Assembly: GCF_000621805.1 (NCBI RefSeq)
Contig: NZ_JHXH01000001.1
Coordinates: 62,001-126,000 of the forward strand
Direction of reading: 5' to 3'
DNA from: Ruminococcus sp. FC2018
GTDB lineage: Bacteria > Bacillota > Clostridia > Oscillospirales > Ruminococcaceae
DNA length: 64,000 bases
The position numbers and the translations under genes are program-made. Of the stretch, positions 1 to 7,363 are shown in pieces. Numbering within the stretch: position 1 is the stretch's first letter; each line of letters begins with the position of its first letter. Below the pieces are notes generated by a model that did no database searches, was not told the DNA's origin, and worked only from the letters and a program-made list of their open reading frames with translations.

Positions 1-1
1 C

Positions 2-1030
2 GGCGGCGAGATCGTTCAGCCCGAAAAGGCGGAGAAGAAAAAGATCACCGTTGAAAACTTCTCAACAGCAGTAGGTGAGTACGAAAGCGAGATAACCTTT
101 ACATACTGCACCGAAATGCTTATCACCAAAAAGCATGACTGTGCCGACCCATCAAAGCTCCGTGCATACCTTGAAACTATCGGTGACTGCGTTGTAGTGG
201 TTGATGACAATGAGATAATCAAGGTCCATGTCCATACCAATGACCCGGGTAAGGCTATCCAGAAGGGACTTGAATTTGGTTATATCAATCTGCCGAAGAT
301 AGAGAACATGAAGCTCCAGCATGAGGCAAAACAGCAGGAGGTAAAACAGCAGTTTGTCCCTGCAAAGCCTGAAAAGAAATTTGGTTTTGTTGCCGTGGCT
401 GCCGGAAACGGTATCGAGGCAATGTTCCGTGACGTGGGAGTTGACTGCATAGTTAAGGGCGGACAGACAATGAATCCATCCACCGAGGATATTCTGGCTG
501 CTATTATGTCCTGCCCGGCAGAAACAGTGTTTGTGCTGCCCAATAATAAGAATATAATCATGGCTGCCGAGCAGGCTGTAAAGCTTGCCGACAGAAAAGT
601 ATGCGTGCTCCAGACAAGAACTATCCCACAGGGTATGTCTGCTATGCTTGCGTTTGACCCCGATGCGGATTTCAAGACCAACCGCAAGGAAATGACCGAT
701 GCTCTTGAAAGAGTTTCCACGGGTTCCGTTACCTTTGCCGCAAGAGACAGCGACTTTGAAGGTCATTCCATAAAGAAGGGTGAAATGCTGTGTATGGAAA
801 ACGGTAAGCTTGCCTTTGTTGAAAAGGATCTTGCAAAGGCTGCTTATAAGCTTACAAAGAAGCTTGTAAAGGGCGATTCCACATTTATCACCATTCTTTA
901 CGGTGCCGATGTAACCGATGAGGCTGCCGAGGCTCTGTATAAGCAGGTAAGCGCAAAGTATTCAAACATAGATGTAAATCTGATAAACGGCGGACAGCCT
1001 GTTTATTACTACTACATCTCCGTAGAATAA
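2..1030 (+). CDS. fakA: FakA/YloV-type DAK kinase-family protein, 3' part only
   Basis: The reading frame is open from the first bases of the window, so the 5' end lies outside; 342 residues remain. The visible part matches the middle and C-terminal region of the FakA/YloV family. It has a YCTE segment followed by a conserved HVHTNDPGKA motif and a KIENM segment, then the DegV-like C-terminal domain. In known relatives FakA phosphorylates fatty acids presented by FakB (DegV) proteins, acting in the cytoplasm in fatty-acid incorporation. The N-terminal DhaL/DAK2 ATP-binding domain is not in the window, so kinase activity cannot be judged. The gene ends in TAA and is followed after 12 bases by a strong hairpin shared with the convergent metA. 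Family assignment is by motif recognition and is fairly secure; the substrate is inferred. Confidence 0.8.
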   Translation, partial: GGEIVQPEKAEKKKITVENFSTAVGEYESEITFTYCTEMLITKKHDCADPSKLRAYLETIGDCVVVVDDNEIIKVHVHTNDPGKAIQKGLEFGYINLPKIENMKLQHEAKQQEVKQQFVPAKPEKKFGFVAVAAGNGIEAMFRDVGVDCIVKGGQTMNPSTEDILAAIMSCPAETVFVLPNNKNIIMAAEQAVKLADRKVCVLQTRTIPQGMSAMLAFDPDADFKTNRKEMTDALERVSTGSVTFAARDSDFEGHSIKKGEMLCMENGKLAFVEKDLAKAAYKLTKKLVKGDSTFITILYGADVTDEAAEALYKQVSAKYSNIDVNLINGGQPVYYYYISVE

Positions 1031-1042
1031 TACCAAAAATAA

Positions 1043-1074
1043 AAAGAACTGTACATTTTACTGTACAGTTCTTT
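1043..1074. terminator. Bidirectional terminator between fakA and metA
   Basis: A perfect 12-bp stem (1043-1054 with 1063-1074) encloses an 8-nt loop. A-rich sequence precedes it and T-rich sequence follows, so it can stop both convergent transcripts. Confidence 0.85.
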
Positions 1075-1095
1075 GTTTATGCCGATATGTTGATA

Positions 1096-2019
1096 TCATT
1101 TGTACTTTTCCAGCTCCAAAAGATCATAAGGCGTTTTCTGATAAACGCAGTAGTTGAGCCAGTTTGCGTAGGCAAGATTTGCCGAGCACGCCCAGTCGAA
1201 ATTCGGCGTCTTTGTAACATCGTCGCCCGGGAAGTAATGCTTGGGCATATCTATCTTCAGCTTTCTGTCCAGATCACGGAAATACTCCTTTGCAAGCGTG
1301 TCACGGTCATACTCCCAGTGCCCGAAAATGTAGTAATTCCTTTCGGACAGGTCAGCAAGCATATGCAGACCTGCCTCCTTGGACTCGGTAAGGATAACAA
1401 GATCGTCCACCTTTTCGATATCTGACCTGCGGACCTCGGTGTGCCTTGAATGAGGACAGTGGAATGTGTCACCAAAACCCTTTAAGATCGGGTGCTTGCG
1501 CTTTAGATTGCGGTGCCTGAAATCACCGAACATCTTGCTTTCAAGCTGATACTTGGGTATGCCGTAGTGGTAATAAAGCCCCGCCTGGGCTCCCCAGCAG
1601 ATGTGTATCGTGGAAAAAACATTGGTTTTTGACCATTCAAAAACCTCGCAAAGCTCATCCCAGTAGTCCACCTGTTCAAAATCCATAAGCTCCACCGGGG
1701 CACCTGTAATGATAAGTCCGTCGTAGCGGTTTTCCCTTACCTCGTCAAAGCCCTTGTAAAAGGCAAGCATATGCTCCTGTGACGTGTTCTTGGAAACGTG
1801 GTTCATCTGCACAAGGTCAATGTCCACGTGAAGGGGAGTGTTGCTCAAAAGGCGCAGAAGCTGGGTCTCCGTGGATATCTTGTCGGGCATGAGATTTACA
1901 ATGGCGATCTTCAGCGCACGGATATCCTGATGCAGAGCACGCTCGTTGCCGATAACAAATATATTTTCGTCCTCCAGCGTCTGGAACGCAGGAAGATCGT
2001 TAGGTATCTTGATAGGCAT
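1096..2019 (-). CDS. metA: Homoserine O-acyltransferase MetA (probably acetyl-CoA specific)
   Basis: This cytoplasmic enzyme of methionine synthesis acylates the hydroxyl of L-homoserine. The 307-residue length is normal for the family. The catalytic cysteine is Cys141 in HICWGAQAG and the catalytic His/Glu are His234 and Glu236 in HWEYD. In the TGAPVE motif residue 110 (E. coli position 111) is Glu instead of Gly. In characterised homologues Glu at this site goes with acetyl-CoA and Gly with succinyl-CoA, so homoserine O-acetyltransferase is the likelier activity. An AAAGGTGG Shine-Dalgarno precedes the ATG, with a TTGCAA-17-TATAAT promoter further upstream. It is transcribed divergently from glyA. 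No SAM riboswitch fits in the short leader. Unusual features: none besides the specificity residue. Confidence 0.95.
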   Translation of the reverse strand: MPIKIPNDLPAFQTLEDENIFVIGNERALHQDIRALKIAIVNLMPDKISTETQLLRLLSNTPLHVDIDLVQMNHVSKNTSQEHMLAFYKGFDEVRENRYDGLIITGAPVELMDFEQVDYWDELCEVFEWSKTNVFSTIHICWGAQAGLYYHYGIPKYQLESKMFGDFRHRNLKRKHPILKGFGDTFHCPHSRHTEVRRSDIEKVDDLVILTESKEAGLHMLADLSERNYYIFGHWEYDRDTLAKEYFRDLDRKLKIDMPKHYFPGDDVTKTPNFDWACSANLAYANWLNYCVYQKTPYDLLELEKYK

Positions 2020-2055
2020 GTCGATCCCACCTTTGCAATAGAGTTCTGAATATTT

Positions 2056-2084
2056 ATTATAACATTTTTTTTGTTTTTTTGCAA
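2056..2084 (-). promoter_or_regulatory. metA promoter
   Basis: On the minus strand TTGCAA (2079-2084), a 17-bp spacer and TATAAT (2056-2061) stand about 40 bp upstream of the metA start. Confidence 0.7.
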
Positions 2085-2164
2085 CCCCTGACAGGAGATT
2101 TTATAATTTGTTTATCATAATAAGGGCAGGATAAGAAAAAATCGTTAAAAATCGAAAAAAGATA

Positions 2165-2193
2165 TTGCCATTTATAAAAAAATGGTTTATAAT
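2165..2193 (+). promoter_or_regulatory. glyA promoter
   Basis: TTGCCA (2165-2170), a 17-bp spacer and TATAAT (2188-2193). The leader to glyA is only about 40 nt, too short for a glycine riboswitch. Confidence 0.65.
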
Positions 2194-2240
2194 AATTAAG
2201 GTCGTTTTTTGACATGAAATAGTAAAGGAGTATTGTTAAA

Positions 2241-3488
2241 ATGAAAATTCTTGACACTATCGGATTTGTAGAAGGCTTTGACCCTGAAGTCGGAAAAGCA
2301 ATGGGTCTTGAGCTTGCAAGACAGAAAAGAAATCTTGAGCTTATCGCCAGCGAGAATATCGTATCGCCGGCTGTAATGGCTGCAATGGGAAGCGCACTTA
2401 CCAATAAGTATGCCGAGGGCTATCCTTCAAAGAGATACTACGGCGGATGCGAGTGCGTCGATATTGTTGAGAATATTGCAATAGAAAGAGCCTGCAAGCT
2501 GTTTGACTGCAAGTTTGCCAACGTTCAGCCTCACTCCGGTGCACAGGCTAATATGGCGGTTTATTTTGCTCTTTGCGATGTAGGCGATACTATTATGGGT
2601 ATGAGCCTTGATGCAGGCGGACACCTTACCCATGGTTCTCCCGTTAATATGAGCGGAAAAAATTATAATTTCATTCCTTATGGACTTACAGACGACGGCT
2701 TTATCGATTATGATAACCTTGAAAAGCTTGCAAGAGAGAATAAGCCTAAGCTTATCGTTGCAGGTGCTTCTGCTTATCCAAGAGTTATAGACTTTGAGAG
2801 AATATCCAATGTTGCCAAGGAAGTTGGAGCTTACTTTATGGTCGATATGGCGCATATCGCCGGTCTGGTAGCTACAGGAATGCATCCGTCTCCGCTGCCT
2901 TATGCAGACGTTGTTACAACCACCACCCACAAGACTCTGAGAGGACCAAGAGGCGGTATGATCCTCACCAACAGCGAGGAGCTTGCCAAGAAGTTCAACA
3001 AGGCTATCTTCCCGGGTACACAGGGCGGTCCGCTTATGCACGTTATCGCAGGTAAGGCTGTCTGCCTGGGTGAGGCACTTTCTCCTGAGTTCAAGGCTTA
3101 CGGAAAGCAGGTCGTTGCCAATGCAGATGCCCTTGCAAAGGGACTGCTCAAGAGAGGCTTCAACCTTGTTTCCGGCGGTACAGACAACCACCTTATGCTT
3201 GTTGACCTCCAGCCGTTCAGTATTACAGGTAAAGAGCTTGAAAAGAAGCTGGACGAGGTATATATCACAGTTAACAAGAATGCGATCCCCAATGACCCAC
3301 AGAGCCCGTTCGTTACCAGCGGCGTAAGGATCGGTACTCCTGCCGTTACAACAAGAGGTCTTGTTGAAGAGGATATGGAGAAGATCGCCGAGTTTATCTA
3401 TCTCACAGCTTCCGACTTTGAGAATAACGCCGATAAGATCCGTGAGGGCGTTGGAGAGATATGCAAAAAGTATCCTCTGTATGAGTAA
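2241..3488 (+). CDS. glyA: Serine hydroxymethyltransferase
   Basis: This PLP enzyme of the cytoplasm converts serine and tetrahydrofolate to glycine and 5,10-methylene-tetrahydrofolate, feeding one-carbon metabolism. The protein is 415 residues, the normal family size. The PLP-binding lysine is Lys231 in the [11 protein letters not shown] motif. The VDMAHIAGL segment (about 201-209) carries the conserved Asp and His around the cofactor. The N-terminal NLELIASEN and [13 protein letters not shown] motifs are intact. An AAAGGAG Shine-Dalgarno lies 10 nt before the ATG. The gene has its own promoter and terminator and so is monocistronic. Its divergent neighbour metA is also in the one-carbon/methionine network, which may be why they are adjacent. 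Confidence 0.97.
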   Translation: MKILDTIGFVEGFDPEVGKAMGLELARQKRNLELIASENIVSPAVMAAMGSALTNKYAEGYPSKRYYGGCECVDIVENIAIERACKLFDCKFANVQPHSGAQANMAVYFALCDVGDTIMGMSLDAGGHLTHGSPVNMSGKNYNFIPYGLTDDGFIDYDNLEKLARENKPKLIVAGASAYPRVIDFERISNVAKEVGAYFMVDMAHIAGLVATGMHPSPLPYADVVTTTTHKTLRGPRGGMILTNSEELAKKFNKAIFPGTQGGPLMHVIAGKAVCLGEALSPEFKAYGKQVVANADALAKGLLKRGFNLVSGGTDNHLMLVDLQPFSITGKELEKKLDEVYITVNKNAIPNDPQSPFVTSGVRIGTPAVTTRGLVEEDMEKIAEFIYLTASDFENNADKIREGVGEICKKYPLYE

Positions 3489-3506
3489 ATTAACCTATTG
3501 AGCTTA

Positions 3507-3550
3507 AAAGCTGCGGCTGGTTGCAAAGACCTTCCGCAGCTTTGTTTTTT
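3507..3550 (+). terminator. glyA terminator
   Basis: A 10-bp stem AAAGCTGCGG/CCGCAGCTTT (3507-3516 with 3534-3543) is followed by a T-rich run. Confidence 0.85.
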
Positions 3551-3585
3551 ATACTGATTTTCTTTAGATAAAAGCATTTTAACGG

Positions 3586-3614
3586 TTGACAAATCCGCTT
3601 GGATGTGCTATCAT
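3586..3614 (+). promoter_or_regulatory. Promoter of the AraC-family gene
   Basis: TTGACA (3586-3591), a 17-bp spacer and TATCAT (3609-3614). Transcription would start near 3621, which rules out the upstream TTG codon at 3620 as the translation start. Confidence 0.75.
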
Positions 3615-3661
3615 AACTATTGCACTATGCAAAAATATTAAACGAATACCGAGGTAATGAA

Positions 3662-4501
3662 ATGACTTCATATTTCTACCCTTCCCATAACGATATCAGC
3701 GAGCTTCCCGTGTATGTGTGCGGTATAGGTATCAGACAGCCGGAAAATCCTGTTAAGAGAAATAATGCCTATGGATTTCATCAGCTGCTGCATTGTATAA
3801 AGGGCGAGGGAAAAGTTATTACAGAGAATAAGAAATATAATCTGAGCGGCGGAACAATAATGTTTATCCCCAAGGGCACTGCCCATGAGCTTGTCCCACT
3901 GCAGGATCAGTGGCAGCTGTTTACCATCGACCTTGACGGCAGCGGAATCGAAGCCCTGCTTGAAGCATTGAAGCTGTCTAAGGTCAGGTGTGAGACTCTC
4001 GCCGATGGGGATAAGTTTACAAGAAAATTCCTGGATATTTTTAACCTTTGCAGACAGGAGGGGAGCGTCCTGCCGTGGGAAAGCTCTGCGCTGGCTTATG
4101 ACCTGCTCATGCAGCTGCACAGGGATATTAACATAAAGGGCAGTAATTCCGACGGGCAGAAGTATAACCAGCTTGCCCCTGTCATACAGTATATGGAGGA
4201 TAACTACCCAAGCGATATGACACTAGATAAGCTTTCCGCAATGATAGATATCTCTCCACAGTATCTTTGCAAGCTTTTCAAGGAGTGTTATAAGATGCGC
4301 CCATTTGAGTATCTGGCAAGAAAACGTATCCAGCAGGCAAAGCTTATGCTTATCCAGGAGGAATACAGCGTAAACGAAGTTTCGCAGCTTGTGGGCTATA
4401 ACGATTGCAGCTATTTCTGCAGCGTGTTCAAAAAACATGAGGGTATTTCCCCGGCCGAGTTCAAGGCTGTCAACTGCAGCAGCGAGGAAAAGCTCCCTTG
4501 A
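3662..4501 (+). CDS. AraC-family transcriptional regulator with cupin sensor domain
   Basis: The protein has 279 residues. The N-terminal half is an AraC-binding cupin domain, with a GEGKV strand and an FIPKGTAHEL motif typical of a ligand-binding beta barrel. The C-terminal third is a double helix-turn-helix of the AraC/XylS type (PQYLCKLFKECYK, then NEVSQLVGYNDCSYFCSVFKK). Such proteins usually sense a sugar and activate nearby uptake or degradation genes, but no sugar gene is adjacent, so the target is unknown. The ATG at 3662 was chosen because GAGGT lies 7 nt upstream and the promoter begins downstream of any longer frame. Its stop codon overlaps the -35 box of the tRNA-Leu promoter. Confidence 0.88.
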   Translation: MTSYFYPSHNDISELPVYVCGIGIRQPENPVKRNNAYGFHQLLHCIKGEGKVITENKKYNLSGGTIMFIPKGTAHELVPLQDQWQLFTIDLDGSGIEALLEALKLSKVRCETLADGDKFTRKFLDIFNLCRQEGSVLPWESSALAYDLLMQLHRDINIKGSNSDGQKYNQLAPVIQYMEDNYPSDMTLDKLSAMIDISPQYLCKLFKECYKMRPFEYLARKRIQQAKLMLIQEEYSVNEVSQLVGYNDCSYFCSVFKKHEGISPAEFKAVNCSSEEKLP

Positions 4502-4526
4502 CATTTGCGCCGTTTGGTTGTATAAT
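4498..4526 (+). promoter_or_regulatory. tRNA-Leu promoter
   Basis: A consensus TTGACA (4498-4503), a 17-bp spacer and TATAAT (4521-4526), 10 nt upstream of the mature tRNA. The -35 box includes the TGA stop of the AraC gene. Confidence 0.85.
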
Positions 4527-4536
4527 ATTTAAGTTA

Positions 4537-4620
4537 GCCGCTGTGGTGGAATAGGCAGACACAAGGGACTTAAAATCCCTCGGTAGTGATACCGTACCGG
4601 TTCAAGTCCGGTCAGCGGCA
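4537..4620 (+). tRNA. tRNA-Leu (anticodon UAA)
   Basis: The 84-nt sequence folds as a class II tRNA with a long variable arm. The acceptor stem GCCGCTG pairs with CAGCGGC and the T-arm carries GGTTCAAGTCC. The anticodon loop gives UAA. The discriminator base is A at 4620 and no CCA is encoded, so CCA must be added enzymatically. Confidence 0.95.
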
Positions 4621-4638
4621 TTTGTTTTATCATTTTCT

Positions 4639-4669
4639 GAGCGTGGAAGGACTGCCACGCTCTTTTTTT
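4639..4669 (+). terminator. tRNA-Leu terminator
   Basis: An 8-bp stem GAGCGTGG/CCACGCTC (4639-4646 with 4655-4662) is followed by seven T. Confidence 0.9.
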
Positions 4670-4701
4670 GTACAAAAGCTCCCGAGGTGTGTTAAAAAAA
4701 C

Positions 4702-4762
4702 GTGTATTACATATGATTTTTTATGTAAAACACTTGTAATTTGCGGCGGATTTTGATATAAT
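4702..4762 (+). promoter_or_regulatory. lepB promoter with an upstream dyad
   Basis: TTGTAA (4734-4739), a 17-bp spacer and TATAAT (4757-4762) form the promoter. Directly upstream a 12-bp inverted repeat with one mismatch (4702-4713 and 4722-4733, 8-nt spacer) abuts the -35 box. It could be an operator or upstream activator site; its protein is not known. Confidence 0.6.
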
Positions 4763-4807
4763 ACTTAGTTGTAGAAATGTTAAACCAAAAATGTCAGAGG
4801 TCAGAAT

Positions 4808-5443
4808 ATGAAAAATGAAAAAAAGCTTTTACAGCCCGATCCCGACGATATAAAGCTGGCAAGTGAGGCTGCTCCCGACGATCTGAAAGAAAAAGAGGAA
4901 ATAAATCTGTTTGATGAGATTCTTGACTGGGTGGAATCCTTTATTTTTGCCCTGTTCGTCATAATCCTTATCTTTATCTTCTTCCTGCGTATCGTAACAG
5001 TGGACGGTCCTTCAATGAATAATACCCTTGAGGATAAGGACAGACTTATTATTACCCATCTTAACTATACCCCTGCCCGTGACGATGTGGTGGTCGTAAA
5101 CAGCACCGTGCTGGATAAGACGATAATCAAGCGTGTTGTGGGAATAGAGGGTGATACGGTCAAGATAGATTACAACGTGAACAAGGTGTATGTGAACGGT
5201 GAAGAGATAAGCAACGAGCATATCGCTTCCACAATGATAAACAAAAGCCTGTTTGACAACACTTACCAGACGGACAGAAATGTCTATGAATACAAGGTCC
5301 CGCAAGGACAGTGCTTTATTATGGGCGATAACAGGAACAATTCCACTGACAGCCGTACCATAGGCTTTATAAATAATAGTGACGTGCTTGGTCATGTGGT
5401 TTTCAGGCTTTATCCATTCAATAAATTGGGCAGAGTCAAGTAG
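4808..5443 (+). CDS. lepB: Signal peptidase I
   Basis: This membrane enzyme removes signal peptides from exported preproteins on the outer face of the membrane. The 211-residue protein has an acidic cytoplasmic N-terminus of about 40 residues and one transmembrane helix (about 43-61). The catalytic Ser69 lies in the VDGPSM motif and the catalytic Lys108 in IIKRVVGIEGD. The conserved box MGDNRNNSTDSR follows near residue 175. This is the Gram-positive type of SPase I with a Ser-Lys dyad. An AGAGG Shine-Dalgarno precedes the ATG. It is the first gene of a run with rbgA, rnhB and yraN, an arrangement common in Firmicutes, where rplS often comes just before; rplS is absent here. Confidence 0.95.
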   Translation: MKNEKKLLQPDPDDIKLASEAAPDDLKEKEEINLFDEILDWVESFIFALFVIILIFIFFLRIVTVDGPSMNNTLEDKDRLIITHLNYTPARDDVVVVNSTVLDKTIIKRVVGIEGDTVKIDYNVNKVYVNGEEISNEHIASTMINKSLFDNTYQTDRNVYEYKVPQGQCFIMGDNRNNSTDSRTIGFINNSDVLGHVVFRLYPFNKLGRVK

Positions 5444-5469
5444 TTTTATCAAAAAGCAGAGGTGATTTT

Positions 5470-6369
5470 ATGAGCGAAGCCACCCATGTGCAGTGGTTCC
5501 CGGGTCATATGGCGAAAACACGGCGTATAATGGCATCAAACATGAAGCTTGTTGACGCTGTGGTTGAGATCACCGACGCAAGGATACCCTATTCCAGCAG
5601 AAATCCCGAGATAAAAAAGATAGTGGGAGCAAAGCCAAGACTCGTGCTGCTTAATAAAGCGGATTCTGCCGATGCAAACATGACCGACCGCTGGATAGAG
5701 TATTATAAGAAACAGGGCGTGAGAGCTATTGCTACCGACTGCCGCAGCGGACGCAACGTAAACAGATTTTACAGCGAGCTTAAAGAGCTGCTGAAAGAGG
5801 ATATTTCCAGATGGGAAGCCAAAGGAATGACAGGCAGACCTATAAGGATAATGATAGTGGGTATACCAAACGTGGGGAAATCCTCGTTTATAAACCGCCT
5901 TGCAGGTGCAAAAACCGCTAAGGTGGAGGACAGACCCGGAGTCACCAGGGGTAAACAGTGGGTGAGCCTTGATGAGGGGTTTGAGCTGCTGGATATGCCC
6001 GGTGTGCTTTGGCCTAAGTTTGAGGATAAGCTGGTGGGGGAAAGACTGGCGTTTACCGGTGCTGTAAAGGACCGGATACTTGATACGGAATTTCTTGCCT
6101 GCCGCCTGCTTGAATTTTTAAAAGATAATTATAACGAGCTGCTTGAAGCCAGATACGGCATAACGACCGGTGATATCCCGCCATGTGACGACGAGACAGC
6201 AGGCTGTGTGGTCGGCTATGAGATACTTGAAAGGATAGGCAGAAAAAGAGGCTTTCTTGTTTCCGGCGGTGAGATAAATACCGAAAGAGCAGCAAATACT
6301 GTTCTCGACGAGTACCGCAGCGGAAAAATAGGCAGAATGACTCTTGAACAGCCCCGGATTAGGAAGTGA
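5470..6369 (+). CDS. rbgA: Ribosome biogenesis GTPase RbgA (YlqF)
   Basis: RbgA is a circularly permuted GTPase needed for late assembly of the 50S ribosomal subunit. The order of motifs shows the permutation: G4 (NKAD, residues 62-65) comes before G1 (GIPNVGKSS, 131-139) and G3 (DMPG, 175-178). The N-terminus HVQWFPGHMAKTRR is characteristic of the family. The C-terminal alpha-helical domain follows, for a normal total of 299 residues. AGAGGTGA lies before the ATG. It follows lepB by 26 bases and precedes rnhB by 4 bases, so the three are very likely co-transcribed. Confidence 0.96.
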   Translation: MSEATHVQWFPGHMAKTRRIMASNMKLVDAVVEITDARIPYSSRNPEIKKIVGAKPRLVLLNKADSADANMTDRWIEYYKKQGVRAIATDCRSGRNVNRFYSELKELLKEDISRWEAKGMTGRPIRIMIVGIPNVGKSSFINRLAGAKTAKVEDRPGVTRGKQWVSLDEGFELLDMPGVLWPKFEDKLVGERLAFTGAVKDRILDTEFLACRLLEFLKDNYNELLEARYGITTGDIPPCDDETAGCVVGYEILERIGRKRGFLVSGGEINTERAANTVLDEYRSGKIGRMTLEQPRIRK

Positions 6370-6373
6370 AGTA

Positions 6374-7000
6374 ATGACTCTTGCAGATTTTGACAGCAGG
6401 TACAGGGAAAAGTATAATATCGTCTGCGGCTGCGACGAAGCGGGCAGAGGACCTCTGGCAGGCGATGTTTTCGCTGCAGCAGTTGTCTTTGATAAGGATA
6501 CGGTGATCGATGGTATAAACGACAGCAAAAAGCTCAGCGAGAAAAAACGTGAAAAGCTTTTTGACGAGATAAAGCAAAAGGCACTGTACTGGTCGATAAA
6601 GACCGCAAGCGTTGAGGAGATAGAAAGTATAAATATCCTTAACTGTGCAATGCTTGCCATGAAAAGAGCGGTGGAGGATCTGCCGGTGAAGCCGGATATA
6701 TGCCTTATAGACGGCAATAAAACACCACAGCTTGACACCGTGACCGAGGCGATAGTTGGCGGCGACGGCAAATCACAGTGTATAGCTGCGGCATCTATTC
6801 TGGCTAAGGTAGCAAGGGACAGATATATGCTTGAAGTGGCAAAGCAGTACCCACAATGGCAGTTTGAAAAGCATAAGGGCTACGGAACAAAGCTGCATTA
6901 TGAGATGATCGATAAGTACGGGGCAAGCCCTGTACACAGACAGAGCTTTTTGAAAAAGTATTATGCAAAATTATCAGAAAAACAGCAGGAAAACAGGTAA
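6374..7000 (+). CDS. rnhB: Ribonuclease HII
   Basis: RNase HII cleaves the RNA strand of RNA/DNA hybrids and starts removal of single ribonucleotides from DNA. The DEAGRGPLAGDV motif carries the catalytic Asp21 and Glu22; a further conserved Asp is Asp113 in LIDGNKTP. The AAASILAKVARD helix is also typical. The ATG at 6374 was chosen over upstream codons because AGGAAG lies 8 nt before it and because it starts 4 nt after the rbgA stop. This gives 208 residues, a usual length. The last 38 bases overlap the start of yraN, indicating translational coupling. Confidence 0.95.
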   Translation: MTLADFDSRYREKYNIVCGCDEAGRGPLAGDVFAAAVVFDKDTVIDGINDSKKLSEKKREKLFDEIKQKALYWSIKTASVEEIESINILNCAMLAMKRAVEDLPVKPDICLIDGNKTPQLDTVTEAIVGGDGKSQCIAAASILAKVARDRYMLEVAKQYPQWQFEKHKGYGTKLHYEMIDKYGASPVHRQSFLKKYYAKLSEKQQENR

Positions 7001-7343
7001 TATCGGCGAGCAGGCAACGGTGGATTTTCTTGTCCGCAACGGCTATAAAATACTTGACAGGAACTATACCGTCCGAGGAGGAGAAATAGATATTATCGCT
7101 TCAAAGGACGGGACCATAGCCTTTGTGGAGGTCAAGACACGCAGGCAGGATCCTCTCCAAGAAGGGGAGCAGGCAATTACACCTGCCAAGAAAAAGCATA
7201 TTATCGCCGCAGCGCAAAGATATATAGATGAAGTTATGAATGACTGTGAGAACTGCCGCTTTGATGTGGCTGTGGTAACGGTCTGTGATAATGCGGTCAG
7301 GCACCTGAAATATTATGTAAGTGCCTTTGATAGCAGCAAATAG
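6963..7343 (+). CDS. yraN: YraN family (UPF0102) endonuclease-fold protein
   Basis: This small protein of 126 residues belongs to the UPF0102 family, which has a restriction-endonuclease-like fold. The N-terminal TGNIGEQATVDFL motif and the RGGEIDIIA...FVEVKTRR segment hold the Glu, Asp and ExK residues of the PD-(D/E)xK active site. Its biological role is not settled; in many genomes it follows rnhB, as here, suggesting a link with DNA repair or recombination. The gene overlaps the end of rnhB and no strong Shine-Dalgarno is seen, so translation probably depends on coupling. The thrC gene starts 20 bases later. Confidence 0.9.
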   Translation: MQNYQKNSRKTGNIGEQATVDFLVRNGYKILDRNYTVRGGEIDIIASKDGTIAFVEVKTRRQDPLQEGEQAITPAKKKHIIAAAQRYIDEVMNDCENCRFDVAVVTVCDNAVRHLKYYVSAFDSSK

Positions 7344-7363
7344 TAAGGAAAGGTCGTATCGTT

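Noticed and set aside
2020-2240. SAM or glycine riboswitch between metA and glyA
   Set aside because: Both leaders are about 40 nt and lack conserved cores; only promoters are seen.
2427-3191. 254-codon frame on the minus strand
   Set aside because: Antisense shadow of glyA.
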